Part shown: one piece after another, positions 9,133 to 17,347 of the stretch
Position numbering within the stretch: position 1 is the first letter of the stretch
How the letters are laid out: each line of letters begins with the position of its first letter
NCBI RefSeq assembly: GCF_012932915.1
Contig: NZ_VCQU01000015.1
Location: 1 to 64,000 of the forward strand
Reading direction: 5' to 3'
Source of the DNA: Antrihabitans stalactiti
Lineage (GTDB): Bacteria > Actinomycetota > Actinomycetes > Mycobacteriales > Mycobacteriaceae
DNA: 64,000 nucleotides
The notes under the pieces: model-generated
Database searches by the model: none
Told to the model about the DNA's origin: nothing
Seen by the model: only the letters and a program-made list of their open reading frames with translations
Made by a program: the position numbers and the translations under genes

Positions 9133-9146
9133 TGACGATATCGTCA
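9133..9146. promoter_or_regulatory. TetR operator, copy 2
   Basis: The second perfect TGACGATATCGTCA palindrome. It ends three bases before the ATG assigned to tetR, so bound repressor would also block tetR expression. This points to autoregulation. Confidence 0.8.
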
Positions 9147-9149
9147 AAA

Positions 9150-9818
9150 ATGAGGATTCCTGCTAAAGTGCGATCTGTGACAGTCGACGCCAGCCCGCCG
9201 GAAAACCGCCTCGATCGACGCAAGACGCGCACTCGTGCGGCACTTGTCAAAGCAGCCCAAACGCTCATCGCCGCAGGTCAGACCAATGTGCCGGTGCTCG
9301 AGATAACCCAAGCGGCCGACGTGGGGATGGGGTCGTTCTACAACCATTTCCAGAGCAAAGAGGACCTGTTCCAGGCCGCCGTGGACGAGGCGCTCGACGC
9401 GCACGGTGCCATGCTCGACGCGCTGACTGCACCGCTGACCGATCCGGCGGAAGTGTTCGCCGAGGCCTTCAGATTGACGGGGCGACTTCATCGGCTGGTG
9501 CCCGAGCTGAGCTTGGTCTTGATCAAGTCCGGGACCGCACTCGTCTCGTCCGACCGCGGTCTCGCTCCGCGCGCGTTACGTGACATCGAAGCGGGGATCG
9601 AGGCTGGCAGATTCACCATCCGTGACCCACAACTGGCGCTCGTTGCCGCAGCCGGCGCGATCCTGTGTCTTGGCCAGTTTCTGCACGACAATCCGGACCG
9701 CGACGACGCCGCCGCTAGCGATCAGCTCGCCGAAGACTTGTTGCGTATGTTCGGAATTCCCGCCGACGAAGCACATGAAATCTGCTCTCGGCCACTGCCG
9801 GACGCGAACCCGAAATAG
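9150..9818 (+). CDS. TetR-family transcriptional regulator of the aromatic operon
   Basis: A one-component repressor. The N-terminal TetR helix-turn-helix is visible as RTRAALVKAAQTLI, then ITQAADVGMGSFYNHFQSKE, followed by a helical ligand-binding domain. The ATG at 9150 directly follows an operator; GTG codons at 9168 and 9177 are possible alternatives. No Shine-Dalgarno sequence is evident, so the message may be leaderless. It is divergent from the seven-gene catabolic operon and probably responds to the substrate or a CoA intermediate; the ligand is not deducible. Confidence 0.88.
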   Translation: MRIPAKVRSVTVDASPPENRLDRRKTRTRAALVKAAQTLIAAGQTNVPVLEITQAADVGMGSFYNHFQSKEDLFQAAVDEALDAHGAMLDALTAPLTDPAEVFAEAFRLTGRLHRLVPELSLVLIKSGTALVSSDRGLAPRALRDIEAGIEAGRFTIRDPQLALVAAAGAILCLGQFLHDNPDRDDAAASDQLAEDLLRMFGIPADEAHEICSRPLPDANPK

Positions 9819-9899
9819 GGAGTTCGCCCGATGATCGCCTGGCTCGCGTCGGACTAATTTCGACATGCACGCCAGGACATCATCGAAGGAGCACTTCCA

Positions 9900-10283
9900 A
9901 TGGATACAGCACTTGATTCCGACACCCGCGTCGTGATCGAAGATTTCTGCCAGGCATGGAATCGCGGCGATGCAGCGGCTGTCGCACAGACCTACGCTGC
10001 TGACGGCCGTCTCATCAACCCACTCGGCGACAGCTACGACGGGCGAGAAGCAGTGCGCGATGGGTACGCCGAATACTTCAGTGGCATGCTCGCCGGATCG
10101 ACCACCGAAATCTCGATCGACGAAATTCGTCGTCTCGCCGACGGACTGTTCGTCGTCGACGGTACGCAATTGGTCAGCGGTGCACCCTTACCGCCACTGC
10201 ACATCACCGTGGTCGTTCGTGAGTCGAACGGCAAGGCCGAAATTGTCGAGTTCCGCCCGTATGCATTCCTCGTCGTGCCTTGA
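9900..10283 (+). CDS. NTF2-like (SnoaL/SgcJ-type) protein
   Basis: A 127-residue single-domain protein with the NTF2-like pattern: an N-terminal helix with FCQAWNRGDAAAVAQTYAADG, the GREAVRDGYAEYF helix, then a beta-sheet with conserved polar positions. Such proteins are small isomerases, hydrolases or ligand binders. GAAGGAG precedes the ATG. It lies downstream of tetR in the same direction and upstream of the nitrilase, so it may be co-expressed with either. No catalytic assignment is possible. Confidence 0.75.
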   Translation: MDTALDSDTRVVIEDFCQAWNRGDAAAVAQTYAADGRLINPLGDSYDGREAVRDGYAEYFSGMLAGSTTEISIDEIRRLADGLFVVDGTQLVSGAPLPPLHITVVVRESNGKAEIVEFRPYAFLVVP

Positions 10284-10378
10284 AATCTCGTGCGATTTCA
10301 CATTCCCGATCCTGCTCGCATGGGAGGCTGATAGGCACCGACGCTATTCCCTGTCGCCCGTGCGTGGAGGAGTGCGAT

Positions 10379-11347
10379 ATGAAGCAAGTCATCCGTGGTG
10401 CGGCCGTGCAGGCTGCGTCGATCACCCTTGATACGGCGGCGACCACCGACAAAGCGTGTGAGCTGATTCGGGAAGCGGGGCGCAATTCCGCGGACGTTGT
10501 CGTTTTTCCCGAGTGCTTCATTTCCGCTTATCCAGCTTGGTTCGAATTCTTGCCTGCGATGTCTCCGGCGTTGAGCGACCTCAATGTGCGGTTGTTGAAG
10601 AGCGCCGTCGACGTGCCCGGGCCGGAGACGGCAAAACTCGGCGAGGCGTGTCGAGAGGCAGGCTGCTACGCGGTGGTCGGCGTGGTCGAGCGTTGGCAGG
10701 CGAATTCCGGTTCGATGTTCAATACCCAGTTGTTCTTCGGGCCCGACGGCCAGCTTCTTGGTAAGCACCAAAAGCTGACGCCCACCGGTTACGAACGGAT
10801 GGTCCACTGGGGTGGTTCAGGTGAAACGTTGACCGTGGTCGATACGCCATGGGGCCCCCTCAGTGCACTGGCTTGCTCGGAAAACTCCAACCCACTCGCG
10901 GGTTTCGACGTGGTGTCTCGTGGTCCACGTGTGCATGCGATGAGTTGGCCCCCGCAATTCATCATGTCTGGCAGCGGACCCGACTTGCCTGACGTTTCGT
11001 CACTCACCGCACGCCATTTCTCGATCTTGTCGAAAGCGTTCGTCATAAGCGCCCCTGGTGTGATCGATCGGGCGTTCTACAAGGAGATGGCGGAAATGGC
11101 CGGCACTCCGGACGTCGACCTGGCAGCCGGCATCAGGGACGGCGGAGCGGTGATTGTTTCGCCGGGATCGGAAATAATCGCGGGCCCGGTCGCGCCGGGC
11201 GTCGAGCAAATCATCTACGCGGATATGGACCTCGACATCTGGGTCAAAATGAAGCTGTTGCAAGATTTCGCCGGCCACTACAACCGTCCCGATGTGTTCA
11301 CACTCGAAGTCAATCGCACCCCGAGTCACTACGAGACGGCCAAATAA
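10379..11347 (+). CDS. Nitrilase (carbon-nitrogen hydrolase)
   Basis: It would hydrolyse an organic nitrile to a carboxylic acid and ammonia. The Glu-Lys-Cys triad is visible: Glu in VVFPECF, Lys in GKHQKLTPT, Cys in LACSENSNPL. The motif after the nucleophile has Ser-Glu-Asn where CWEN or CWEH is usual. The ATG at 10379 is preceded by GGAGGAG; an upstream in-frame extension has no ribosome site. The product has 322 residues, typical for nitrilases. The substrate class, aliphatic or aryl, cannot be fixed. It converges with the mscS-like gene. Confidence 0.88.
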   Translation: MKQVIRGAAVQAASITLDTAATTDKACELIREAGRNSADVVVFPECFISAYPAWFEFLPAMSPALSDLNVRLLKSAVDVPGPETAKLGEACREAGCYAVVGVVERWQANSGSMFNTQLFFGPDGQLLGKHQKLTPTGYERMVHWGGSGETLTVVDTPWGPLSALACSENSNPLAGFDVVSRGPRVHAMSWPPQFIMSGSGPDLPDVSSLTARHFSILSKAFVISAPGVIDRAFYKEMAEMAGTPDVDLAAGIRDGGAVIVSPGSEIIAGPVAPGVEQIIYADMDLDIWVKMKLLQDFAGHYNRPDVFTLEVNRTPSHYETAK

Positions 11348-11353
11348 GCGCTC

Positions 11354-12265
11354 CTAATTTTCGTAGGTATAGGACCGACCGGTCGGGTAGGGCGCTGAGA
11401 TGTCTTCCTTTGTGTAGGCATCGAGCACCGCGCGCTGCAATTCTCGCTGCACCGCCCATTGCCGACCTGGTTTGACCTTCACCGTCAATCGGATATCGAC
11501 GGCGTCGGGTCGCACCGCTTGCACGCCCCACAACTCCGGGGGCTCCAGTACGTCTTGGGCCAGGTCGTCGGCACCCGCACGCTCGACGACGACGCGGTTG
11601 GCGACCTCGCAGGCGTGGTCGACATCGGCGGTGCGTGCGATCGGTAGGTCCAGCACGGCGACCGCGTGTCCCTGCGACATGTTGCCGACTCGGACGATTT
11701 CACCGTTGCGGCAGTACCACAAAGTGCCACTGACATCGCGCAGGGTGGTTACGCGCAACCCGACCGATTCGATGGTGCCCGTCGCTTCGCCGAGGTCGAC
11801 GACGTCACCGACGCCGTATTGGTCTTCGAGCAACATGAAGATGCCGGAGAGGAAGTCGCGCACCAGATTTTGCGCGCCGAATCCGATCGCGAGTCCGATG
11901 ATTCCGGCACTCGCGAGGAAGGGTCTCACGTCGAGGCCGACGGTCGCCAGGATCGCGAGCACGCACCACACCAGAACGATGAAGGAAACGGCCGATTTCA
12001 GGACCGAACCGATCGTGTTGGCGCGCTGCGCCCGGCGCTGGTTCTGCAAGACGCTGCGCCCTCGCGTTGGAGCGTGCGCTCGCAGCGGCCGCAACAGCGC
12101 GGCACCCGGGCCACCGGCGCGCGGCGTCGTGAGGCGGTCGATCGCGCGATGGCCGACAAAGCGGAAGGCGACCGCCAAAGCCACGTACACCCCGATTTCG
12201 ATCGGCCGGTTGATCAGCCACTCGCTATGGTTCGCGGTCAGGTCGAAGGCGAGTTGGTCAAACAT
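11354..12265 (-). CDS. MscS-family mechanosensitive ion channel
   Basis: A small-conductance mechanosensitive channel homologue in the plasma membrane that vents solutes on hypo-osmotic shock. The pore-lining helix and the following MscS motif are clear: SAGIIGLAIGFGAQNLVRDF, then GIFMLLEDQYGVGDVVDLG. The N-terminus has two further predicted membrane segments, and the C-terminal alpha/beta domain extends to residue 303. No linked regulator is seen. It stands alone between the nitrilase and the LysR gene. Confidence 0.9.
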   Translation of the reverse strand: MFDQLAFDLTANHSEWLINRPIEIGVYVALAVAFRFVGHRAIDRLTTPRAGGPGAALLRPLRAHAPTRGRSVLQNQRRAQRANTIGSVLKSAVSFIVLVWCVLAILATVGLDVRPFLASAGIIGLAIGFGAQNLVRDFLSGIFMLLEDQYGVGDVVDLGEATGTIESVGLRVTTLRDVSGTLWYCRNGEIVRVGNMSQGHAVAVLDLPIARTADVDHACEVANRVVVERAGADDLAQDVLEPPELWGVQAVRPDAVDIRLTVKVKPGRQWAVQRELQRAVLDAYTKEDISAPYPTGRSYTYEN

Positions 12266-12377
12266 GACCTCGACTGTAGGGACGATCCGCGGAATGTCGA
12301 GCCCCTGTCGACCTGCGGTTTTCTGCTGTTTGTGCAGGTGAGGGTCTCCCGTTTGCGCTGACGAACTGTGCGTCGAT

Positions 12378-13271
12378 TCACCATCTCAGGGTGATGTCGC
12401 TCTCGGCCGACGTGAGCTGATCGAGCAGGAGCCTGAGCGGTGACCAAGTCGACCGTCCGCGCCTGGTCACCGCGTACGCGCGGAGGACGAGGGTCCGTCC
12501 GGCGAGCGGGACCACCTTGACGCCCTCGCGCGTCGGGCGCTGTGCGGGTAGCAGTCCGACGCCGTAGCCCGCTGTGATCAGGTCCTCGACGAGGTCCAGG
12601 CTGTCGATCGCGTGTGCGATTCGCGGCGTGAAGCCAGCGAGCGAGGCCAGGGTGCGCACCGCGATCTCGTCGGCGGTGTTGCGGGAGTTCACGATCCACG
12701 GCGTCTCGGCATACATCGCGATGTCTATCGGACCGTCCGGTGCGTCGTCCGGTACGCCGAGTGCCCACGGTGTCGACCACAGCGGGACAGTTTCGAGGAG
12801 TGCGCCCGGGGCTGCCGGCACGAGGTCGTAATCGTAGGTGAGCGCGAGGTCGAGTTCGTCGTCGTTCAGCAGCGCGAAGGCCTCGGACGGCTCGTACTCG
12901 CTGAGCACGACATCGATCCCTGGATGGGTGCGATTCAGATCGGCCAATAATGGCAATAGTGAGGTCCGGATTCCTGTGGCGAAACCGCCGACGCGCAGCG
13001 TGCCGCTCGGCTCGGCATCCGGGTCGAGATCGAGCCGGGCGCCGTCGACGGCAGCAAGGATCGTGACGGCATGGTCGGCGAGTCGGCGACCCGCAGGTGT
13101 CAGTCGCACGCGGCGGCCATCGGGTTCGATCAGTTGTGCGCCTGTTTCTTTCGACAGCGCGGCGATTTGCTGCGACACGGTCGACGTCGTCAAACCATGG
13201 GTGTCGGCGACCGCGCCCATCGAGCCCAGACGGGACAGTTCCAGCAGCAAATGCAGGCGTCGGGTCTCCAC
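12378..13271 (-). CDS. LysR-family transcriptional regulator
   Basis: An N-terminal winged helix (METRRLHLLLELSRLGSMGA to GRRVRLTPAGRRLADHA) is followed by a periplasmic-binding-like effector domain, 297 residues in total. The start codon is GTG. It is divergent from an EamA-type exporter gene 75 bases away, the classic layout of an exporter controlled by its LysR activator, as in the ArgP or LysG systems. The effector may be an amino acid, but that is inference. Confidence 0.9.
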   Translation of the reverse strand: METRRLHLLLELSRLGSMGAVADTHGLTTSTVSQQIAALSKETGAQLIEPDGRRVRLTPAGRRLADHAVTILAAVDGARLDLDPDAEPSGTLRVGGFATGIRTSLLPLLADLNRTHPGIDVVLSEYEPSEAFALLNDDELDLALTYDYDLVPAAPGALLETVPLWSTPWALGVPDDAPDGPIDIAMYAETPWIVNSRNTADEIAVRTLASLAGFTPRIAHAIDSLDLVEDLITAGYGVGLLPAQRPTREGVKVVPLAGRTLVLRAYAVTRRGRSTWSPLRLLLDQLTSAESDITLRW

Positions 13272-13279
13272 TCGTCAAT

Positions 13280-13292
13280 TGTTCGCAGAACA
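13280..13292. promoter_or_regulatory. Putative LysR box
   Basis: TGTTC-GCA-GAACA is a perfect inverted repeat fitting the T-N11-A rule for LysR regulators. It lies in the divergent lysR/eamA intergenic region, nine bases upstream of the lysR start, so it probably mediates autoregulation and exporter control. Confidence 0.5.
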
Positions 13293-13346
13293 TGAACGGT
13301 TTGTCCAGGAAAGTCACGTGGACGCGAACGGTTACGGCCACGTTCA

Positions 13347-14240
13347 ATGGTCTTCATGACCAGGAACACCGCCAACACCGGCGCAATGATGGCGTTGACC
13401 GCCATGCTCTGCGTCCAATTGGGGCTCGGCATCTCCGTCGGCCTGATCGACCGGCTAGGGCCCGACGGCGTTGCCTGCCTTCGACTCGTGTGGGCCGGCG
13501 TGCTCCTGCTGATAATCGTCCGTCCTCGTCCGAGCGCTTTCACCCGCTCGACGTTCATCGCCTGCATCGGTCTCGGCGTCGTCACCGCGGCCGTGACGTT
13601 GCTGTTCATGGCCGCCGTCGATCGGATCCCGCTGGGCACAGCCAGCGCAATCGAGTTTCTCGGTCCGCTCGGTGTCGCGGTCGTACACGGCAGGGGCCGG
13701 GGGCGACTTGCCTGGCCGGGTCTGGCCGCGGTCGGTGTAGTGCTGCTGACCCAGCCGTGGGCCGGAGCTGTCGATCCGCTCGGGGTTGCGTTCGCGCTCG
13801 CCGCCGCCGGTTGCTGGGCGGCCTACATTCTGCTGACGCAACGCGTCGGCGACGCCGTCACAGGGATTACCGGACTCGCTGTATCGATGCCGGTGGCCGG
13901 TCTGACCGCGGCCCTCGTCGCCGGTCCGTCGATATTCGGGCGATTGACGCCTGAGGTGCTGATCATCGGAGTGGGTCTGGCACTGCTACTACCGGTCGTG
14001 CCGTTCGCGCTGGAAATGCTCGCGCTACGCCGCCTCACGACAGCCGCGTTCGGCACCTTGATGAGCCTCGAGCCCGCTTTCGCCCTTCTCATCGGACTAG
14101 TGATCCTGCATCAGGTGCCGGGTCCGGCCGCGGTTGTCGGCATCGGTCTCGTCGTGGCCGCCGGAATCGGAGCCGCCCGGACGGGCGCTCGAGCAATCAC
14201 GCCGATCGCAACTCGGGTGGAACAACCGGACTACGCATAG
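13347..14240 (+). CDS. EamA/DMT-family exporter (RhtA-like)
   Basis: An integral membrane protein with about ten hydrophobic segments and two EamA repeats, typical of RhtA-like metabolite or amino-acid exporters. The second repeat is seen in [24 protein letters not shown]. The 297-residue length is normal. The first ATG is used; another three codons later is equally possible and neither has a clear ribosome site. It is divergent from a LysR gene and just upstream of an amino-acid-type importer. The substrate is unknown. Confidence 0.85.
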   Translation: MVFMTRNTANTGAMMALTAMLCVQLGLGISVGLIDRLGPDGVACLRLVWAGVLLLIIVRPRPSAFTRSTFIACIGLGVVTAAVTLLFMAAVDRIPLGTASAIEFLGPLGVAVVHGRGRGRLAWPGLAAVGVVLLTQPWAGAVDPLGVAFALAAAGCWAAYILLTQRVGDAVTGITGLAVSMPVAGLTAALVAGPSIFGRLTPEVLIIGVGLALLLPVVPFALEMLALRRLTTAAFGTLMSLEPAFALLIGLVILHQVPGPAAVVGIGLVVAAGIGAARTGARAITPIATRVEQPDYA

Positions 14241-14249
14241 TCTCTGGTG

Positions 14250-16061
14250 ATGCTCCGCTCATTTTCCGTTAGAGTGCGCACGCTGTTCCTCGTTGCACTG
14301 ACTGCCCTGCTAGCGATGACGCTCGCAGCGTGCGGGGGCGGTGGCGACTCCGGTTCATCGACGACGGACCTGTGCGCGCCGCCCGGCGTCGGCGCATCGT
14401 CCGCAGTACCGACGAACCTCGATTCTGCTGCAGCGCAAGCGGGGGAGGATCGCTACACGACGCCGACTACCAAACCCCTCGATCAGATCGACGTGACGAA
14501 GCTCGGCTTGATCACTCCCGGAAAGATCAGTGTCGGAACCCTTTCCGATGCGCCGCCGAGCATTTGCGTCAACTCGTCGGGGACGTTCACCGGGTATGAC
14601 AACGAGCTGTTGAAGGCCATGGCCGCAAAGCTGGGACTCCAAATCGAGTTCTCCGGAACAGAATTCGCCGGTTTGCTGTCCCAGGTTGCGACGCGTCGAT
14701 TCGACGTCGGCTCGTCGTCGATCACCACCACCGACGAGCGGCGCAAGACCGTCGGCTTCACCAACGGATACGATTTCGGCTACTTCTCACTGGTGGCGCC
14801 CACCGGTAGCCCGATCAAGGGGTTCGCAGATCTGAAGGCGGGCACCAGAATCGGCGTCGTTCAGGGGACGGTGCAGGACGATTACGTCGTCAACACGCTC
14901 AAGCTGGATCCAGTGAAATTCCCGGACTACAACACGGCTTACGCGAACTTGAAGACCGGCCAGATCGACGCGTGGGTTGCGCCCTCACAGCAAGCCGAAG
15001 GGGCTATCCAGGCCGGCGATCCCGCGTCGATCGTGCAGAACACGTTCAGCCTGAACAACTTTGTCGGATGGGCGGTCGCGAAAGACAATCCGGCGCTCGT
15101 CGATGCGTTGAACTCCGCGCTCGACGCCGTCATCGCGGACGGTACTTGGGCGAAGTTGTACGCAGATTGGGTCCCGCGCGAGCTGCCCGAAGGCTGGAAG
15201 CCCGGCAGCAAGGCAACCAAGCTTCCCGAGCTGCCCGATTTCGCGGCGCTTGCTGCCGAGAAGCAAAACGGTGCCGAGTCCGCAGCGCCCGCCGCGCGGA
15301 AGGGCACGTTCGAGCAGTTGGGCGACACGTTCTTCGATTGGGAGCTCTATCGCAAGGCGATTCCCGACCTGTTCAAGACTGGACTTCCGAACACGCTGAT
15401 TCTGGCCTTGGTGTCTGGCGTCTTGGGAACAGTGCTCGGGTTGGCCCTTGCGGTGGCGGGGATTTCGCGGACGCGCTGGCTGCGCTGGCCGGCGCGGATC
15501 TACACCGACATCTTCCGAGGACTGCCTGCTGTGGTGATCATCTTGATCATCGGGCTCGGCTTCGGCCCTGTCGTCGGTGGGCTCACGAACAACAATCCCT
15601 ACTGGCTCGGGGCGGTAGCCCTGGCGCTACTTGCCGCCGCGTACATCGGCGAGATCTTCCGGTCGGGCATTCAAAGCGTCGAGCCCGGCCAACAGGAAGC
15701 GGCGCGCGCACTCGGCTTCAGTTACCGGCAGTCGATGAGTCTGGTCGTCATCCCGCAAGGTATCCGGCGCGTATTGCCAGCGTTGATGAACCAGTTCATC
15801 TCGCTGATCAAGGATTCCTCGCTCATCTACTTCCTCGGACTTCTTGCGTCGCAACGCGAACTGTTCGCGGTCGGCCGTGACCTCAACGCCCAGACAGGCA
15901 ACCTCTCGCCACTCGTTGCGGCGGGGCTGTTCTATCTAGCGCTGACGATCCCGTTGACGCACCTGGTGAACTACATCGACAAGCGGTTGCGAACCGGGAA
16001 GAAGGACACCTCGGGAACGCTCGATCCGCTCGACCAGGCCATCGTCGTGGAGAGGGGATAA
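14250..16061 (+). CDS. Fused amino-acid ABC transporter substrate-binding protein and permease
   Basis: One chain joins two modules. Residues 1-29 are a lipoprotein signal ending in the lipobox LAAC. Residues 90-300 form a family 3 solute-binding domain with the block FTGYDNELLKAMAAKLGL. From about residue 370 there is a HisM/GlnP-type permease with the EAA loop QQEAARALGFSYRQSM. At 603 residues the fusion is complete. A GTG one codon earlier is an alternative start. It precedes its ATPase gene by three bases. Substrate is probably a polar amino acid; the fold does not say which. Confidence 0.88.
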   Translation: MLRSFSVRVRTLFLVALTALLAMTLAACGGGGDSGSSTTDLCAPPGVGASSAVPTNLDSAAAQAGEDRYTTPTTKPLDQIDVTKLGLITPGKISVGTLSDAPPSICVNSSGTFTGYDNELLKAMAAKLGLQIEFSGTEFAGLLSQVATRRFDVGSSSITTTDERRKTVGFTNGYDFGYFSLVAPTGSPIKGFADLKAGTRIGVVQGTVQDDYVVNTLKLDPVKFPDYNTAYANLKTGQIDAWVAPSQQAEGAIQAGDPASIVQNTFSLNNFVGWAVAKDNPALVDALNSALDAVIADGTWAKLYADWVPRELPEGWKPGSKATKLPELPDFAALAAEKQNGAESAAPAARKGTFEQLGDTFFDWELYRKAIPDLFKTGLPNTLILALVSGVLGTVLGLALAVAGISRTRWLRWPARIYTDIFRGLPAVVIILIIGLGFGPVVGGLTNNNPYWLGAVALALLAAAYIGEIFRSGIQSVEPGQQEAARALGFSYRQSMSLVVIPQGIRRVLPALMNQFISLIKDSSLIYFLGLLASQRELFAVGRDLNAQTGNLSPLVAAGLFYLALTIPLTHLVNYIDKRLRTGKKDTSGTLDPLDQAIVVERG

Positions 16062-16064
16062 GCC

Positions 16065-16805
16065 ATGACCACTCAAAATACTCCGGTGTCGTTGACCGGT
16101 GAGAACATTCACCTCTCGTTCGGCACGAACAAGGTGTTGCGAGGCGTCGACATTCACGTCGACGCGGGCAAAACGACGACGGTGATCGGTCCGTCGGGGT
16201 CGGGCAAGTCGACACTGCTGCGAGCGCTCAATCGGCTACACGAGCCAGAGCAAGGCGACATCCTGATCGATGGAAAGTCCGTGCTGAAGGACAACCCCGA
16301 CAAGCTTCGGCAACGGATCGGAATGGTGTTCCAGCACTTCAATCTTTTCCCGCACAAGACAGTCGCCGACAACGTCGCACTCGGTCCGCGCAAGTTGCAG
16401 GGCCTCAGCAAAGACGCCGCGCGCGCACTTGCCGTCGAGCAGCTCGAAGCCGTCGGGCTCGGGGCGAAAGCAGATTCGCGGCCCGGAAATCTGTCCGGCG
16501 GCCAGCAGCAGCGCGTTGCCATTGCGCGCGCCCTCGCGATGAAGCCCGAGATCATGTTCTTCGACGAGGCAACCTCTGCGCTCGACCCCGAACTTGTGAA
16601 GGGCGTGCTGTCGTTGATGGCGGACCTCGCATCAGGCGGTATGTCGATGATCGTCGTGACCCATGAGATGGGCTTCGCACGCTCGGTATCGGACACTGTG
16701 GTTTTCATGGACCACGGCCAGGTCGTCGAAACCGGTCCGCCGTCAGCGCTTTTCGAGAACGCCGAGACGGACCGCTTACGCCAGTTCCTTGCACAGGTGC
16801 TCTGA
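16065..16805 (+). CDS. Amino-acid ABC transporter ATP-binding protein (GlnQ-like)
   Basis: The ATPase of the fused importer encoded just upstream. Walker A is GPSGSGKST, the Q-loop is MVFQHFNLFPHKTV, the signature is LSGGQQQR and Walker B is IMFFDEATSALDPE. The H-loop is VVTHEMGFA. At 246 residues it matches GlnQ and HisP proteins. It lies three bases downstream of the permease gene, so the two form a complete importer operon. Confidence 0.93.
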   Translation: MTTQNTPVSLTGENIHLSFGTNKVLRGVDIHVDAGKTTTVIGPSGSGKSTLLRALNRLHEPEQGDILIDGKSVLKDNPDKLRQRIGMVFQHFNLFPHKTVADNVALGPRKLQGLSKDAARALAVEQLEAVGLGAKADSRPGNLSGGQQQRVAIARALAMKPEIMFFDEATSALDPELVKGVLSLMADLASGGMSMIVVTHEMGFARSVSDTVVFMDHGQVVETGPPSALFENAETDRLRQFLAQVL

Positions 16806-16916
16806 TACGGCGAGCGACGTACACACGAACCCGTCGACGTACGGATGCGACGAGCACCCCGATATTGCGAAGGTTGAAGGCACAACCAACCACGCGATCG
16901 GAAGGCTCGGCCCGCC

Positions 16917-17123
16917 ATGAACGTCTTGATCGAAATGACCGCCCTGTCGCTCAGCCGTTCCGCCAGCTGCGCCGACTCCGCCCACCTTGCCGCATGGTTC
17001 GAGGCGAAGGCGCGGCTGCACGGACACTTGGCTGTCGAAAACGGCGCCGACCGCGCCCGCGAGCGCGCACTGGCCGTCCAAGCACGCGAACACTCGTTGC
17101 GCCTGCTTCGCGCTGTCGCCTGA
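16917..17123 (+). CDS. Small hypothetical protein
   Basis: A 68-residue, Ala/Arg-rich, probably helical protein. I recognise no family. The codons have the high third-position GC expected of real genes here, and GGAAGG lies about 11 bases upstream. It sits between the ABC operon and a strong intrinsic terminator, in the same direction as both neighbours. The long opposite-strand frames over this stretch look like shadows. Confidence 0.45.
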   Translation: MNVLIEMTALSLSRSASCADSAHLAAWFEAKARLHGHLAVENGADRARERALAVQAREHSLRLLRAVA

Positions 17124-17243
17124 GGTCCCGCATCCCGTCTCGGAGTCAGCGCCCGAACCTGAGAAGAGCCTTGGAATGTTGTGTTCTCCCAGCGCCGTGC
17201 GGACCGCAGCGCTATCGTTCCGGGTGGACTTGGATCGCAAGGA

Positions 17244-17283
17244 AAGAAGCCCCGCACCTACTGGTGTGGGGTTTCTTGTTTTG
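17244..17283 (+). terminator. Rho-independent terminator
   Basis: A 15-bp stem (17244-17258 with 17263-17277, two G-T pairs) closes a TACT loop and is followed by GTTTTG. It would end transcripts coming from the ABC operon or the small gene before the MFS promoter. Confidence 0.8.
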
Positions 17284-17295
17284 TGGCGCACCCAC

Positions 17296-17324
17296 TTGCA
17301 TTGTCGACAGTTGTAGTTTAACAA
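17296..17324 (+). promoter_or_regulatory. Promoter of the MFS/marR operon
   Basis: A TTGCAT -35 element (17296-17301) and a TAACAA -10 element (17319-17324) are 17 bases apart. The expected transcription start, near 17331, coincides with the ATG at 17332, so the message is probably leaderless. Confidence 0.6.
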
Positions 17325-17347
17325 TAGTTGTATGAATACAACCATTG
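17322..17347. promoter_or_regulatory. MarR-type operator over the MFS start codon
   Basis: A 26-bp near-perfect palindrome. The inner arms are GTTGTAT (17327) and ATACAAC (17336); the outer arms are CAAT and ATTG, with one mismatch. It overlaps the -10 element, the predicted start site and the ATG of the exporter, ideal for repression by the MarR protein encoded downstream. Confidence 0.7.

Noticed and set aside
16154-17257. A 367-codon minus-strand frame covering the ABC ATPase
   Set aside because: It lies antisense to a gene with all Walker motifs and has shadow composition.
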